From assembly GCA_023055425.1 (NCBI GenBank), contig JALGPY010000007.1, forward strand, positions 13,154,001 through 13,218,000: a DNA stretch of 64,000 nt, in the 5' to 3' direction. Both the position numbers and the translations under genes were made by a program. Below, piece by piece: positions 11,857 through 22,131 of this stretch. The notes below the pieces were generated by a model, which worked only from the letters and a program-made list of their open reading frames with translations, had not been told where the DNA came from and made no database searches. Within the stretch, counting starts at the first letter, position 1. Every line of letters starts with the position of its first letter. This stretch comes from Linanthus parryae. Its lineage: Eukaryota > Streptophyta > Magnoliopsida > Ericales > Polemoniaceae.

Positions 11857-12311
11857 CATAAACAAAATCGCGAGAGGAACAAGGCTCCCAGCCCTTGGCG
11901 GGGAGCACTGTCGCTTTATGGCATTTCAGCAATGTTTCGGGAGTTACAATCAATGTTTTTGAGTTTCCCTTAAGAAATTAGTGCGTTTTCCTATGTAAGA
12001 GCACAATTTATTGATATTGATATGGTCCATTCACGACGAATCCTAGTCCTAAGCAGAATAGTGAGAGGAACACGACTCCATTCCGTTTGCGGGAGCACTG
12101 CCTCTTTATGGTGTTTCAGCAATGTTTAGCGGGTCCAATTAAATTTTTGAGTTGTCCTTACATAAATTACCAAGTTTTCCTACGTAAGAGCATAATTTAT
12201 TGATTATTGATATGTTCAATTCAAGATGGTCCAAGCCTATCTAAGCATAATCGCGAGAGGAACAAGACTCCCTTCCCTTGGCGGGGAGCACTGCCGCTTT
12301 TATGTCGTTTC
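11857..12311 (+). repeat. ~191-bp tandem units, left set
   Basis: The landmark gagaggaac recurs at 11872, 12063 and 12254, a period of 191 bp. Each unit also carries cggggagcactg and the tttcagcaatg block. The third unit is cut at 12311 by the Copia LTR. The same units occur inverted at 15098-15530. Confidence 0.8.
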
Positions 12312-12850
12312 TGTTAGGAATTGTCTTGCATTCAGACTCTTCCATTCACATTTTCAGCAACTAACAAGTGCGAACGGGGGACTTATTGGGCAGCAGCCAT
12401 GGCTGGAAAGTCTTGGACGGTGGCAGCCATAATGAGGAGGCATTTAATGCTTCGACGGCTGCAGCTTTTGCAAGCCAATTGCAGCAGCTTATGGAGACTT
12501 TGAGAGGTGTTTTTTTGGTGACTTTTGGCCACCCTAATTAAAGCTTGTGCAGCTGGTAGTTGGAGCTTGAATGCCTATAAATAGGCAACTCCTCAACTTA
12601 GCAAATCATCTAAAGTTTCATCCTTTCACTTTAGTTGTTTGTAGTTCTTACTCTTATTTCTTCTAGAGTTAGAGAGTGTTAAGGTGAGAGTTTAGAGAGG
12701 TTCTCAAATCCTCTTCTTCATCTCTTGTAATAAAGAACTATAATCATATACAGCCCTACCGTGGACGTAGGCAATTTGCCGAACCACGTATATCTTGGTG
12801 TCGTTCATTTTAAGTTCTTTGCTTCATTGGCACTTGTTCGATTCCTCACA
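12312..12850 (+). mobile_element. 5' LTR of Copia element (Tork/Tnt1-like)
   Basis: Starts TGTTAGGAATTG and ends CCTCACA (TG...CA). It is followed by a three-base spacer and a primer-binding site, TGGTATCAGAGC at 12854-12865, complementary to initiator methionine tRNA. A tataaatagg TATA-like sequence sits at about 12575. No matching 3' LTR is present in the window. Confidence 0.8.
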
Positions 12851-12875
12851 AACTGGTATCAGAGCAAGGTTCCTA

Positions 12876-14149
12876 ATGGGTTCTAAGTTCGAGGTCAAAA
12901 AGTTCAATGGCAAGGGAAATTTTTCCCTATGGCAGCGAAGGGTGAAAGCCCTAATGGCGCAACAAGGCTTGCATAAGACGCTGCTCGGAATTGCAAAGAA
13001 GCCACAAACGATGTCTGGCGAAGAATGGCAAGATCTAGATGAGCGAGCGGCCGGGCAGATTGAGTTGTGCATCTCAGATGAGGTGATGTGCAACGTCATG
13101 GAAGAGACGACAGCTGCGGCACTTTGGTTAAAGCTTGAGAGTCTTTACATGACGAAAAGTCTCTCAAACAAGTTGTATCTCAAGAAACAACTTTACGGAC
13201 TTCGTAGGAAGGAAGGTACTCCGATTCTAGAACACCTTAGTGTGTTTAATAAACTCCTTACAGATTTATTATGCATCGAAGTGAAACTAGATGAGGGGGA
13301 TAAGGTCTTGTTATTATTGACCTCATTACCAAAATCTAATGAGCACCTTGTAACCACGATGACATATGGAAAAGATACTCTAGAAATGGAGGAAGTCACC
13401 GGTACACTGGTGTCCAATGAGATAAGAAGGAAACCATCAAGTTCTTCAAACATGGAGAATTTGGGTGAAGGCTCAATTGCCTCCACGACACAATGGAGGT
13501 CAAACAACAAGGGTAAAAGTGATCACTCAAGATCACGATCAAGTGGGAAGTCCGGAGGTATGGAGTGTTTTTCTGTAAAAATACAGGACATCTCAAGAAG
13601 GATTGCAAGAAGTATAAAGCATGGAGAATGAAGAAAGGAATACAACCTGGACCTGAATCCGCCAGTGTGGCCCAAAGCGCAAATGGAGAAGGTGGCGATC
13701 TTCTAGTACGTTGTACTGGCATAGCCATACAATCAGATGATTGGATCATGGATTCAGGTTGCTCCTATCACATGTTCCCTACGAAGGAATGGTTCTGTGA
13801 TTACAAATCCATTAATGGAGGATCAGTTCTCATGGGAAATGATGCTGCTTGCAAGACCATTGGCATCAGAACCATCAAAATCAAGATGTTCGATGGCGTG
13901 GTCAGGACGCTCGGAGAAGTCAGGCATGTCCCTGACTTGAGGAAGAACCTAATCTCCTTAGGTTCTCTCTATTTCGAAGGTTGTACCTACCAAGCTGAAG
14001 GTGGAGCCATGAAAGTTACAAAAGGTTCTATGGTGGTAATGAAAGGCGAGAAGATCGGAAACCTATACAGGTTGGTGGGGAACACAGTGACGGGAAAAGC
14101 TGCAATTGCAACAACTCCAAACAAAAATGTCGATAGCATCAAGCTATGA
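12876..14149 (+). pseudogene. Copia gag and protease (frameshifted)
   Basis: Gag opens at ATG 12876 with the plant Tnt1-type capsid region (FNGKGNFSLWQRRV, LYMTKSLSNKLYL). A one-base slip near 13560 moves the zinc knuckle CFFCKNTGHLKKDC into the next frame. That frame stays open to 14149 through the aspartic protease motif WIMDSGCSYHM and the start of the pre-integrase domain. Family knowledge: these proteins form the particle and cleave the polyprotein. The frameshift prevents a continuous product. Confidence 0.88.
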
Positions 14150-14766
14150 CATATGCGCCTAGGTCACATGAGTTCCAAAGGCCATACAGAGCTACATAGA
14201 AGGAAGTTATTTCCAGGAATCCAAATTTGCAAGTTGAATTTCTACAAGATTTGTGTGTTTGGCAAACAGCACAAAGTCAGCTTCAATGCCGCAGTCCACA
14301 AGAGTAAAAGGATACTCAGCTATGTCCATTCAGACGTATGGGGACCTTCACCCGTGAAGTCCAATGCAGGAGCGAAATATTTCCTTACCTTCATCGATGA
14401 TTTCTCGAGAAAGGTATGGGTTTATTTTCTCAAACATAAATCTTAAGTATTTGAGAGATTCAAGAAATGGAAAGCTCACGTGGAAAAGAGTACTGGAAAG
14501 CAACTCCAATGCTTGAGGTCCGGAGCAGATGAGTTCAGATGAGTTCAAAGACTACTGCAAAAAGGAGGGAATCATCAGACACTACACTACTCTAAAAGGT
14601 CCGGAGCAGAATGGAGTTGCGAAACGGATGAACCGCACTCTATGCGAAAATGCGAGATGCATGAGGCTAAATGCAGGATTGGCCAAATCCTTTTGGGCGG
14701 AGGCTGTTAACATGGCCTGCCACTTGGTGAATCTCTTGCCATCGGTACCCCTTGACAAGATAAAAG
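14150..14766 (+). pseudogene. Copia pre-integrase and integrase core (broken, truncated)
   Basis: A TGA precedes HMRLGHMSSKG, the pre-integrase histidines. The integrase core shows HSDVWGPSP and FIDDFSRKVW (the catalytic aspartate region). After a stop at 14444 it continues [15 protein letters not shown]. The usual catalytic glutamate of the NGVAERMNRTL motif is lysine here. The sequence ends abruptly at about 14766, before RT and RNase H, where an inverted Copia fragment begins. Confidence 0.85.
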
Positions 14767-15090
14767 TTACCATATACCTCATCCCACCAATAGAGACTTG
14801 CTTGACTGGTCCAAACGCATCAGAGTGAATTAACTCTAATGGCTCTTTTGCTCTAAATTTAGACTTTTCATATGATAATTGATGAGCTTTACCATATTGG
14901 CATCCCGCACATACCGAGTATGTTTTTACTTCAAGATGAGGTAGTCCTTTCAACATTGACTTCTTCATCTTCACATCTTAGCTTGGAGTAGCTAACATGA
15001 CTTAACCGCATATGCCATAAGTCTGCGGTCTCGTTCTTCCTCGTCTTATGCACATAAGCCGCTTCTGCCGACATAAGCCGACATAAGCCG
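14767..15090 (-). pseudogene. Inverted fragment of a different Copia integrase
   Basis: The minus strand encodes ETADLWHMRLSHVSY (pre-integrase), [15 protein letters not shown] (zinc-binding cysteines) and [12 protein letters not shown] (integrase start). One small frame disruption lies near 14975. It is from a different Copia family than 12876-14766 and reads the opposite way, so the junction at about 14766 is a rearrangement breakpoint. Confidence 0.8.
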
Positions 15091-15097
15091 CTTCCTC

Positions 15098-15530
15098 CGT
15101 CCAAGGGCTGGGAGCCTTGTTCCTCTCGCGATTTTGTTTATGTTAGGCTAGGACCCATCGTGAATGCACCATATAGAAATCAAGAAATGATGCTCATACG
15201 TAAGAGAACACACTAATTTCTTAAGAGAATTGAAAACAATTGATTTAACCCCTTTAATATTTCCAAAACTCCATAGGGGGGCAGTGCTCCCTCCAAAAGG
15301 CAGGGGGCCGTGTTCCTATCGTGTTCTGCTGAGGGTTGCCTAGGACTAATCGTGAACGGACCATATCAAAAATCAATAAATCATGCTCTTATGTAGGAAA
15401 ACGCACTAATTTATCAAGGAAAAACTTAAAGACATTTATGTAACCCCCTAAGAATTAACGAAACGCCTGAAAGCGGCAGTGCTCCCCACCAAGGGCAGGG
15501 AGACGTGTTCCTCTCGCGATTCTGCTCAGG
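15098..15530 (-). repeat. ~191-bp tandem units, right set (inverted)
   Basis: The reverse-complement landmark gttcctctc (one copy gttcctatc) occurs at 15119, 15312 and 15507, a period of 193-195 bp. These are the same units as 11857-12311 in opposite orientation. The last unit ends at about 15530, directly against the Harbinger transposase fragment. Confidence 0.8.
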
Positions 15531-15816
15531 AAATGCCATCGAGAGAAGTTTTGGTGTCTTAAAGAAGCGGTTTCCTATGCTACCAAGTGGCTCTGAGGCA
15601 CATTATGACCTTGAAACACAAGGAGATGTTATTTTAGCTGGGTGTATCTTACATAACTACCTTATGGGTGTTGACCCTGACAAAAATATTTTTCGAGAAG
15701 TTGATGAGGAGCTTAGGAATCAAAGTAGACGGAATGATGTTTCTTTAAACTCTGCAGCATATTGTAGGGAAGGAGAAAAGCATAAATATGAGAAAACGAG
15801 CATAAATGAGTTTTAG
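15531..15816 (+). pseudogene. PIF/Harbinger transposase, C-terminal end
   Basis: Frame [14 protein letters not shown]...[11 protein letters not shown] is the end of the DDE_Tnp_4 nuclease domain. The glutamate in AIER is the family's third catalytic acidic residue. Only about 95 C-terminal residues remain, ending at TGA... no earlier domain is present, and the 5' side is the ~191-bp tandem unit. It is a dead fragment of a nuclease that cuts at TTA-type targets. Confidence 0.85.
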
Positions 15817-16637
15817 AGTGTAAATGTGAAGTCCGGCCGTTTCTTGCATTGTTTTACATGTAATTTGATGTATTTTATCACATTCAATCTTCGCGGGTGT
15901 GTTGGTGTTGTGATTTGCAAGACTAAGACACGTAGGGAGCATTTTGATAGAAGAAACGAACTTCGGAAGACGAGAAAATCTCGGGAATGGCCAAGGAGAT
16001 GAAGAGAATAAAAGTTGGAGTAGCAAAAGTGACCAACCTGCACTATTTTAATGATATCCTGAGTTCTACAAAGCATTTTGGAGTGAGAACAATTGAAAAT
16101 GAAAGTAGACTCAAATAGCTTTCCAACGGTAGGTCATGGAGCTAAATAAAAGGTCGGACAAGGAAGATGTGGTTCGTCAAAGAAGACGCATAAATAAAGA
16201 AGAGTTGGAAAAGTTTCACTGGACTAGTCTTCACTCTTCGAGATGTACCTTGAGCTACACAATTAATTATGGATCAAGAACTATGCCATTGGAAATTAAA
16301 CATCCAGATATTTCTAACGATGTAAGATGGGCCCAAAACGGAGTTCGAATGAGGGAGATAAGCCCCGCGCAAGATCTGCAAAGTTCTCGAGCAGAGTGAG
16401 GTCGCACGACCTCATTCAGAGGCCACACGACCTGGTGTCCAAAGAGCATAATGTCAGCCATCAACACTTGAGGTCCTGCATGAACTGGTTCAGAGGTCCC
16501 ACGACCTCCAACCGCAAACCCAGAGGTCGTGCGACCTGGTCATGCGTTAAAAAATTTTGGAAACTCTCCGAGGCTTGCGTAATTAATCCTAAACATGTCC
16601 AAACTAGGAAATCTATATAAAGGCTCTAGCACGTGAT
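15817..16637 (+). mobile_element. LTR-like segment with GGTCGTGCGACC motifs
   Basis: A noncoding, promoter-like stretch with four imperfect copies of a GAGGTCgcaCGACCTC palindrome at 16398-16538. A TATA sequence (ctatataaagg) lies at 16613-16622, and the sequence runs straight into the right inverted arm. The composition resembles the U3/R part of a Gypsy LTR. A second LTR end, primer-binding site and coding region were not found, so the assignment is tentative. Confidence 0.4.
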
Positions 16638-17959
16638 TTTGGCCAGTTTTGTAGGACATCAACTTGGATTTTGGAGCACATCGCGGAGATTGGGAAACCT
16701 AATTTGATCTCTTTACTCCTTTGTTTCTTTGTTTTTGCTCATGATCACAAAAACTCTTGTATTTGTGATCTTGAGTAGGAGTAGCTAAACTTCTTAGATC
16801 AGGACCCGAGTTTGGGGTTATGGTTTTCATATTGATTATGAGTTTTATGATTTGAGATTCATGTTTTGATAAACCTAATTGATGTTTTTACGTTTGCTGT
16901 TATTGTTTTGTGATCTTCATCCTATCTAGTTAATTAGAGACGTCTTGTAATCTAGAAATTAGTTTGCAATTATTTGGTAACTCGGTAATTGTTAAACCAG
17001 AAAAGCATACAATCACCTTTTTGATAATTAAACATCAAACCCTTTTGGTAAATATGTTACTCCCTGGCTGTGTACATAGTTTGATTAGATCCATCAAAAA
17101 AGTTATAATAATGTTTAAAAATAATCTGATCATCGTGATTTTTTATATTATGCGGACACCCCATACATTCGACTCTCTCACCCACCTTCGTGTTTCTCTT
17201 TTTCTTCTTCATAGACGATTAAAGACCAATATTTCATATAATAAATAGTTGGCAACGACGTTTTTTTACCGTGAACTATGTTGTATACTTTTATGGTGGA
17301 TTACTGCAGTGATGATGTATTTGTCAAGATTAAGTGTCGTAGGCATACAAGGTATATGTTGCGTACATGATAAAAACAATTATGTGTGCCCACACTCACA
17401 TTCATGACACATAATAGCTAGGAAGTCAAAGTAAAGAAAATATTTCACTTGAAAAGCTCCAATGAATTCAATGAATAAACGTTAATGAAAAAAATGTAAC
17501 GGATATTAGGTGAGTAAAGTAAATACAAATTCAGTTTCGCATATGAACAATAATGCTTTCTCACACTCGCGTGCATCACACTAGGTGCGAGAGCTCCAAT
17601 TAGCTCAGTAAAATAACACGAATGAACAAAACATGTGACCAAGACGAGATAGATCCAAAGGTAGTTTCACAAAAATACAATCAGGCATTCACTCCTTTAT
17701 ATGCATCACACGAGGTAAAACATATTTAGTTAATCAACTTTGACTGAATGAATTTATAGTGTAACAGATATAGGTGAGTGAAATAAATACAATGACATTT
17801 TCGCATATGGACAATTATGCTCGCACAAACTCACATGCATCTTGCAAGGCTATGTGACCGACTCTGTAAATAAATATGAAATAACAAAAATGTAACGGAG
17901 ATTGGATTTGATAGATGAGATAAACTCAAAGCTAGTTTCACATTCGTACAATAATGTAT
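16638..17959 (-). repeat. Right arm of 1.3-kb inverted repeat
   Basis: Mirror of 10531-11856. The inner part (16638-17030) continues an LTR-like transcribed region (the TATA at 16613 is just upstream). The outer part is the 3' flank of the frameshifted MYB. Since this arm is continuous with sequence on both sides, it is more likely the donor than the left arm. Confidence 0.85.
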
Positions 17960-18533
17960 GCACACAGCCACACACTCACATGGATCACTTAAGCCAAAAC
18001 AACTCCAATTATTAATAAAGGTAAATTAATTGGACGAGGTGGAAGCTGAGAGGTTGAATGTGACACTTTTAATGTAGTCGTATATGACGTCGTCGTTACC
18101 CTTGGGTACTTTCCTCCTTACGGTTGAATTCCAACGTTTTTTTTATGGCATTTTCACTTCTTCCAGGCATTTCCTTAGCAATTGTTGCCCACTTATTTCC
18201 CAATCTCCGGTGGGCTTCAATCAGTTTATAGTCTTCTTCCTCGCTCCATCGCTCCATTGCTCTTTCTACGATATTGACGGATAAACATAAATAAAGAAAT
18301 GATATATCAATACACATGGGAATCCCATGTGTACACACTGACAATCTATAGAATTACAAAACATATTATAGAAGCCAATTGTAAAATAATAAGTGCATAA
18401 GCTTGTACACAACTAGATTAAAGATGTTAAATTTTTGCACAGAGGAAAAAATATTTTAATTTAATTGGTGTAAGGTAATTTTAATATACATTATCCAAAT
18501 TGTATTTCTGCTCATCTAAGTTTTGTAGGTAGT

Positions 18534-18542
18534 TAATTTATT
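18534..18542 (+). repeat. 9-bp target duplication (left), TAATTTATT
   Basis: TAATTTATT occurs here and at 19659-19667, directly outside the inverted termini of the Mutator-like element. Nine bases is the size typical for that superfamily. Confidence 0.85.
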
Positions 18543-19658
18543 GGCTTTATTACTTAATGCATACCTCTAATATATCGGAACTAACACTTTGCAACCTCCA
18601 TTTCTAGAATAGGCTTATTGCATCCCCCATTTGTAATAAATCATACTTGTTGAAATTCATCCAAACACCATCCACTAAAGGAGGGTATATTTGTCAATAC
18701 AAAAATAGATTTACATAAGAAATAAAAAATAAAAAATAAATTTTCTGAAAAAAAAAATACTAAACGGATAAGATCACATCCCCAAATTCTCTCAACCAAC
18801 TCCTCTGCAAGTGTGATGAAGCCTCTGCAACTGTGAAGAAGATCAATTGTGTTAATCAATTGTGTTAATCCGCTTACACCCCTACAATTTCTCTTATCTC
18901 ATCTCTTCCCTCAAATGCTCCGTCTTTCTGTCTCGTCTCTTTCCTTCGGTCCAGCGCAAAGAACCCACCAACACTTGCAGTCGACGGAAAACCACTGCAG
19001 CCGCCACCGTTGTTGGTTCGGTTTCTCTCTCGTTCAGGCTCATTCAGGTACGAGTTACAAGCGAAGCTCTGACCTCCACACCGACAGAAACCCCCTCAAT
19101 TTAGGTTGTTTTTGATTGATTGAGAAATAATTATGGAGATTTTACAGTTCAATCTACGGCTTGAGTTTGTTGTCTCTCTCTCTGGATCTTCTATATCTCG
19201 TCTCTCTTCTCTTCCCCTCTCTTTGTCTTCAATTATGTTTTTAACATTTCGATCTATTCTAGGTTGGGCCTGGGTTCAATTTATTCGGGATGGTGGCCTT
19301 GGTGATTATGTGATGAAGTCTTGCTGGAATTAATGGCTACTTCTGGTTATTCATGGCCGAGATCTATGTTTAATGTTGCCGGATTCTGGGTTTATGTGAC
19401 GGCGGCGGCGGTTCGGTGGCTTTAGGATGATGTTCTTGGTGTTCAAGACATAAAAACAGATTGACAATTTTACCCTCAAACAAAAGGATATAGTAGTCAA
19501 CTAACGGTTCATTCCGTTAAATGTGTGACGGAAATTTTTTACCAGTTTCAACAAGTATGATTTTTTGCAAATGGGGGATGCAGTAAGCCTATTCTAGAAG
19601 TGGAGGTTGCAATGTGTTAGTTTCGATATACTGGAGGTATGCATCAAGTAATTAAGCC
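18543..19658. mobile_element. Mutator-like element (MULE), possible Pack-MULE
   Basis: 1,116 bp, with about 110-bp inverted ends starting GGCTTtATTACTTaATGCATACC and sharing tctagaataggctta. It has a perfect 9-bp target duplication. No transposase frame is present, so it is non-autonomous. The interior (about 18850-19440) is richer in GC and CT-rich leader-like sequence (including a ggcggcggcgg stretch), unlike the AT-rich intron around it. This suggests a captured host-gene fragment. It lies wholly within intron 2 of MYB copy C. Confidence 0.85.
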
Positions 19659-19667
19659 TAATTTATT
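19659..19667 (+). repeat. 9-bp target duplication (right), TAATTTATT
   Basis: Identical to 18534-18542. Confidence 0.85.
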
Positions 19668-20134
19668 TAATAAACATGTCACCTTCATGCTAAGTGGCAC
19701 CTGGCTACTGTGCTTATTCATTACGTTTGTAATAAATTATCACATCTGCCGATTCTCAATCGTGAATGAAGAAATGATAAGGAAATTTTAAACAGAATAA
19801 TAGCCATTTCGTATTCTTTCTTCCAGCCAAAACTTGATAGGACATGTCTATTATTTTAACCTCATGCATAAGAATAAATTAAAGAAAAGATGAGATACAA
19901 AACCTTAATATCTTCCTTCACATGGTTATGCCATCTCTGTCCGCATTGTTTTCCAGATGTACCATGAAGCTTGCGAGCAATGCGAGCCCAACCTTTTTCT
20001 CCAAATTGCTTCACCGATTCTCTCAACAAACTTTGGATTTGAGAAATGACAAATTGTAGCAAGAACTTTTCAGAAGGCAACTTAATAACGGCGCCATATA
20101 TAAATTTCATGTGGTAACTTAAATTTACCTGTCT

Positions 20135-20998
20135 TCTAGAAGATTCCAAGGTCCTTTGACGGGAGTTGACTTCGTTGAATCCTCTATAGGCTGGAAGTCA
20201 CTCCTGAAATTAGCTTGATCCCAAAGTTTCAAGGGTAAACATGGAACTTGATCTGATAAACCAGCATTCAAAGATCCAAAATTTAGGCAATCCGATGTCT
20301 GACTATGATGGCCTTGATTTGAATATCCAAGTAAGTTTGAAGGAGGATATTTTTGTAAACCATCATTTAGAGAAATTTTACTGGATTCGAATGAGTTTGA
20401 AGAGTTCATATGCAATTGATGATTTGCATTTTCCTCCAAGAATGGAGCTTCGAACTGATCAAAATTATCATAAGATGATGGAGTCCCCTCAAAGAACAAG
20501 TTATCCATTTGTGAATTTGAAGTAAAATCCATTGAGGGAATCGTGAACGGGAAGGAAATTTGTGTAAGAGATTGATATGGATGAAATATTCTTTGAATGA
20601 AAATGGTTGAACAAATAGAACTAGCTAGAGCACCACACAATTAATACTATCAAATCGTCTTTGAATGAAAATGGCTGAACAAACAGAGGGAGAGGGGGTG
20701 AGAGCATATGATACAGTACGGTGTTCTCCATCAGTGAAGAGCATGCCCTATATATACACACTGTATAGCCTAGGGTTTCCTTTTTACAATGCTTTAGCGA
20801 TAAAACATGAGCCATATGATTTGTGAATGATCAATGGTTGGCATTGAACCAACCCAACTTTCAAAATTTGACAGTTTTTCTCAAGTAACCGGTAATACAC
20901 ACTAGTTAATTCTCTCTTCCTTGCTCTTATTGATCGTAGTGGTGTACAATATTGTTATGGTTGCTACTGACGTAGACTAGTATTCCTCTCATGTTTGA
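20135..20998 (-). repeat. Left half of inverted duplication (MYB C exon 1 and promoter)
   Basis: Exon 1 and upstream sequence of copy C reappear inverted at 21180-22128. Clear mirrored blocks are ggttggcattgaaccaaccc (about 20834) and actagtattcctctcatgtt (about 20977). The duplicated genes are therefore head to head around a centre near 21090-21140. Confidence 0.75.
20749..20754 (-). promoter_or_regulatory. TATA box of MYB copy C
   Basis: The minus strand reads TGTATATATAGGG, about 220 bp upstream of ATG 20532. The mirrored copy D promoter carries a diverged version near 21500. Confidence 0.45.
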
Positions 20999-21179
20999 AA
21001 ACAATTCGCTGGTCCCATTTTGTTCAAAGCTGTTTGTAGTAATCGAAATACCATTCATCTAATGGCACACGATTTAATTTGAGTGTCACGTATTTTAGGT
21101 GACCAAGCGAGGTAAAGGAGGAGATAATCAATCAATCACTACAAAGTACAAAAACGACACTGAACAAAATGGTACCAGC

Positions 21180-21356
21180 GAAACATGAGAGGAATACTAG
21201 TCTACTTCAGTAGGAAACATATATTGTGTTGTACACCACTGTAATAAGACCAAATGACAGAGAATTACTATATACATTGAATGCAGGGAATACACTGTGG
21301 CATAGGATTAACTTGTGCGCATTATTTAGCCTTGCCTTGAGGTCAATGCCAAATTT

Positions 21357-21406
<50 letters not shown>

Positions 21407-22128
21407 GTTGGGTTGGTTCAATGCCAACCATTGATCATTCATAAATCCTATGGCTCATATTTTGCCACGATAGCCACTATGAAATGGAAAACCCTAAACA
21501 GTATATGTTTGTATATTATAGTGCGAACTCTTAACTGATAGTAAACACCCTACTGTACATTTGTTCTCACTCACTCTCCTTCTATTTGTTCATCCGTTTT
21601 CATTCAAAGAAGATTTCATGGTATTAATAGTGTGGTGATCTTCGCTGGTAGCTAGTTCTATTTGCTTAACCATTTTCATTCAAAGAAGAGTTCATGTAAA
21701 TCAATATCCTTCACAAATTTTCCTTCCAGTTCACAATCCCCTCTATGGATCTTAATTCAAATTCACATGCGGTGAAGTTGTTCTTCGAGGTCCCTCCATC
21801 TTTTTATGATCATTTTAATCAATCCAAAGCTCCATTTTGGGGGGAAAATTCAAATCATCAATTAAACTCATCAAACTCATTTGAATCTAATCAAATTTCT
21901 CAAAATGACGGTTTTCAAAACTATCCCCCTTCACGTTTACTTGGGTATTGAAATCAAGGTCCTCATGGTCAGACATCGAATTGCCCAGATTTTTGGATCG
22001 TTAAATGCTAATTTATCAGATAAAGTTCCATGTATACCTTTGAAATTGGATCAAACTAATTTCAGGAGCGAGTTCCAGTCTATAGAGGACTCAATGAAGT
22101 CATCTCTCGTCAAAGTACCGGGGAATCT
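21180..22128 (+). repeat. Right half of inverted duplication (MYB D exon 1 and promoter)
   Basis: Inverted, diverged counterpart of 20135-20998. It contains a 41-T run (21362-21402) absent from the other half. Confidence 0.75.
21362..21402 (+). repeat. Poly(T) tract, 41 bases
   Basis: Uninterrupted T run inside the right half of the inverted duplication. It may be the scar of an A-tailed insertion on the minus strand or simple slippage. No element could be attached to it. Confidence 0.9.
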
Positions 22129-22131
22129 TCT
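21745..22131 (+). pseudogene. R2R3-MYB exon 1 remnant (copy D), head-to-head with copy C
   Basis: It begins MDLNSNSH and tracks copy C exon 1 through SNSFESNQIS and PPSRLLGY. A TGA (21949-21951) and a frame change at about 21990 break it. Similarity runs to the codons for GNLL just before the exon 1 donor, then stops at about 22131. No R2 or R3 exon follows. Confidence 0.75.

Larger units (their letters stand above)
18026..20532 (-). pseudogene. R2R3-MYB copy C, frameshifted in R3
   Basis: Same three-exon structure as the intact MYB: 20532-20129, 20030-19904 and 18265-18026, with GT-AG junctions in the same phases. Exon 1 starts MDFTSNSQ. R2 reads GKQCGQRWHNH where the intact copy has [11 protein letters not shown]. 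In exon 3 an 8-bp tandem duplication (ATGGAGCG twice, about 18246-18261) shifts the frame and gives a TGA a few codons on. An extra A in an eight-A run (about 18137-18144) restores the original frame for WNSTVRRK...YIKSVT and the stop at 18026. All of R3 between them is out of frame. Intron 2 contains a Mutator-like element. As it stands it can make only an R2-containing truncated protein. Confidence 0.82.

Noticed and set aside
12226..12503. Two overlapping short frames at the Copia LTR start
   Set aside because: They span the junction between a tandem unit and an LTR and have no coding signal.
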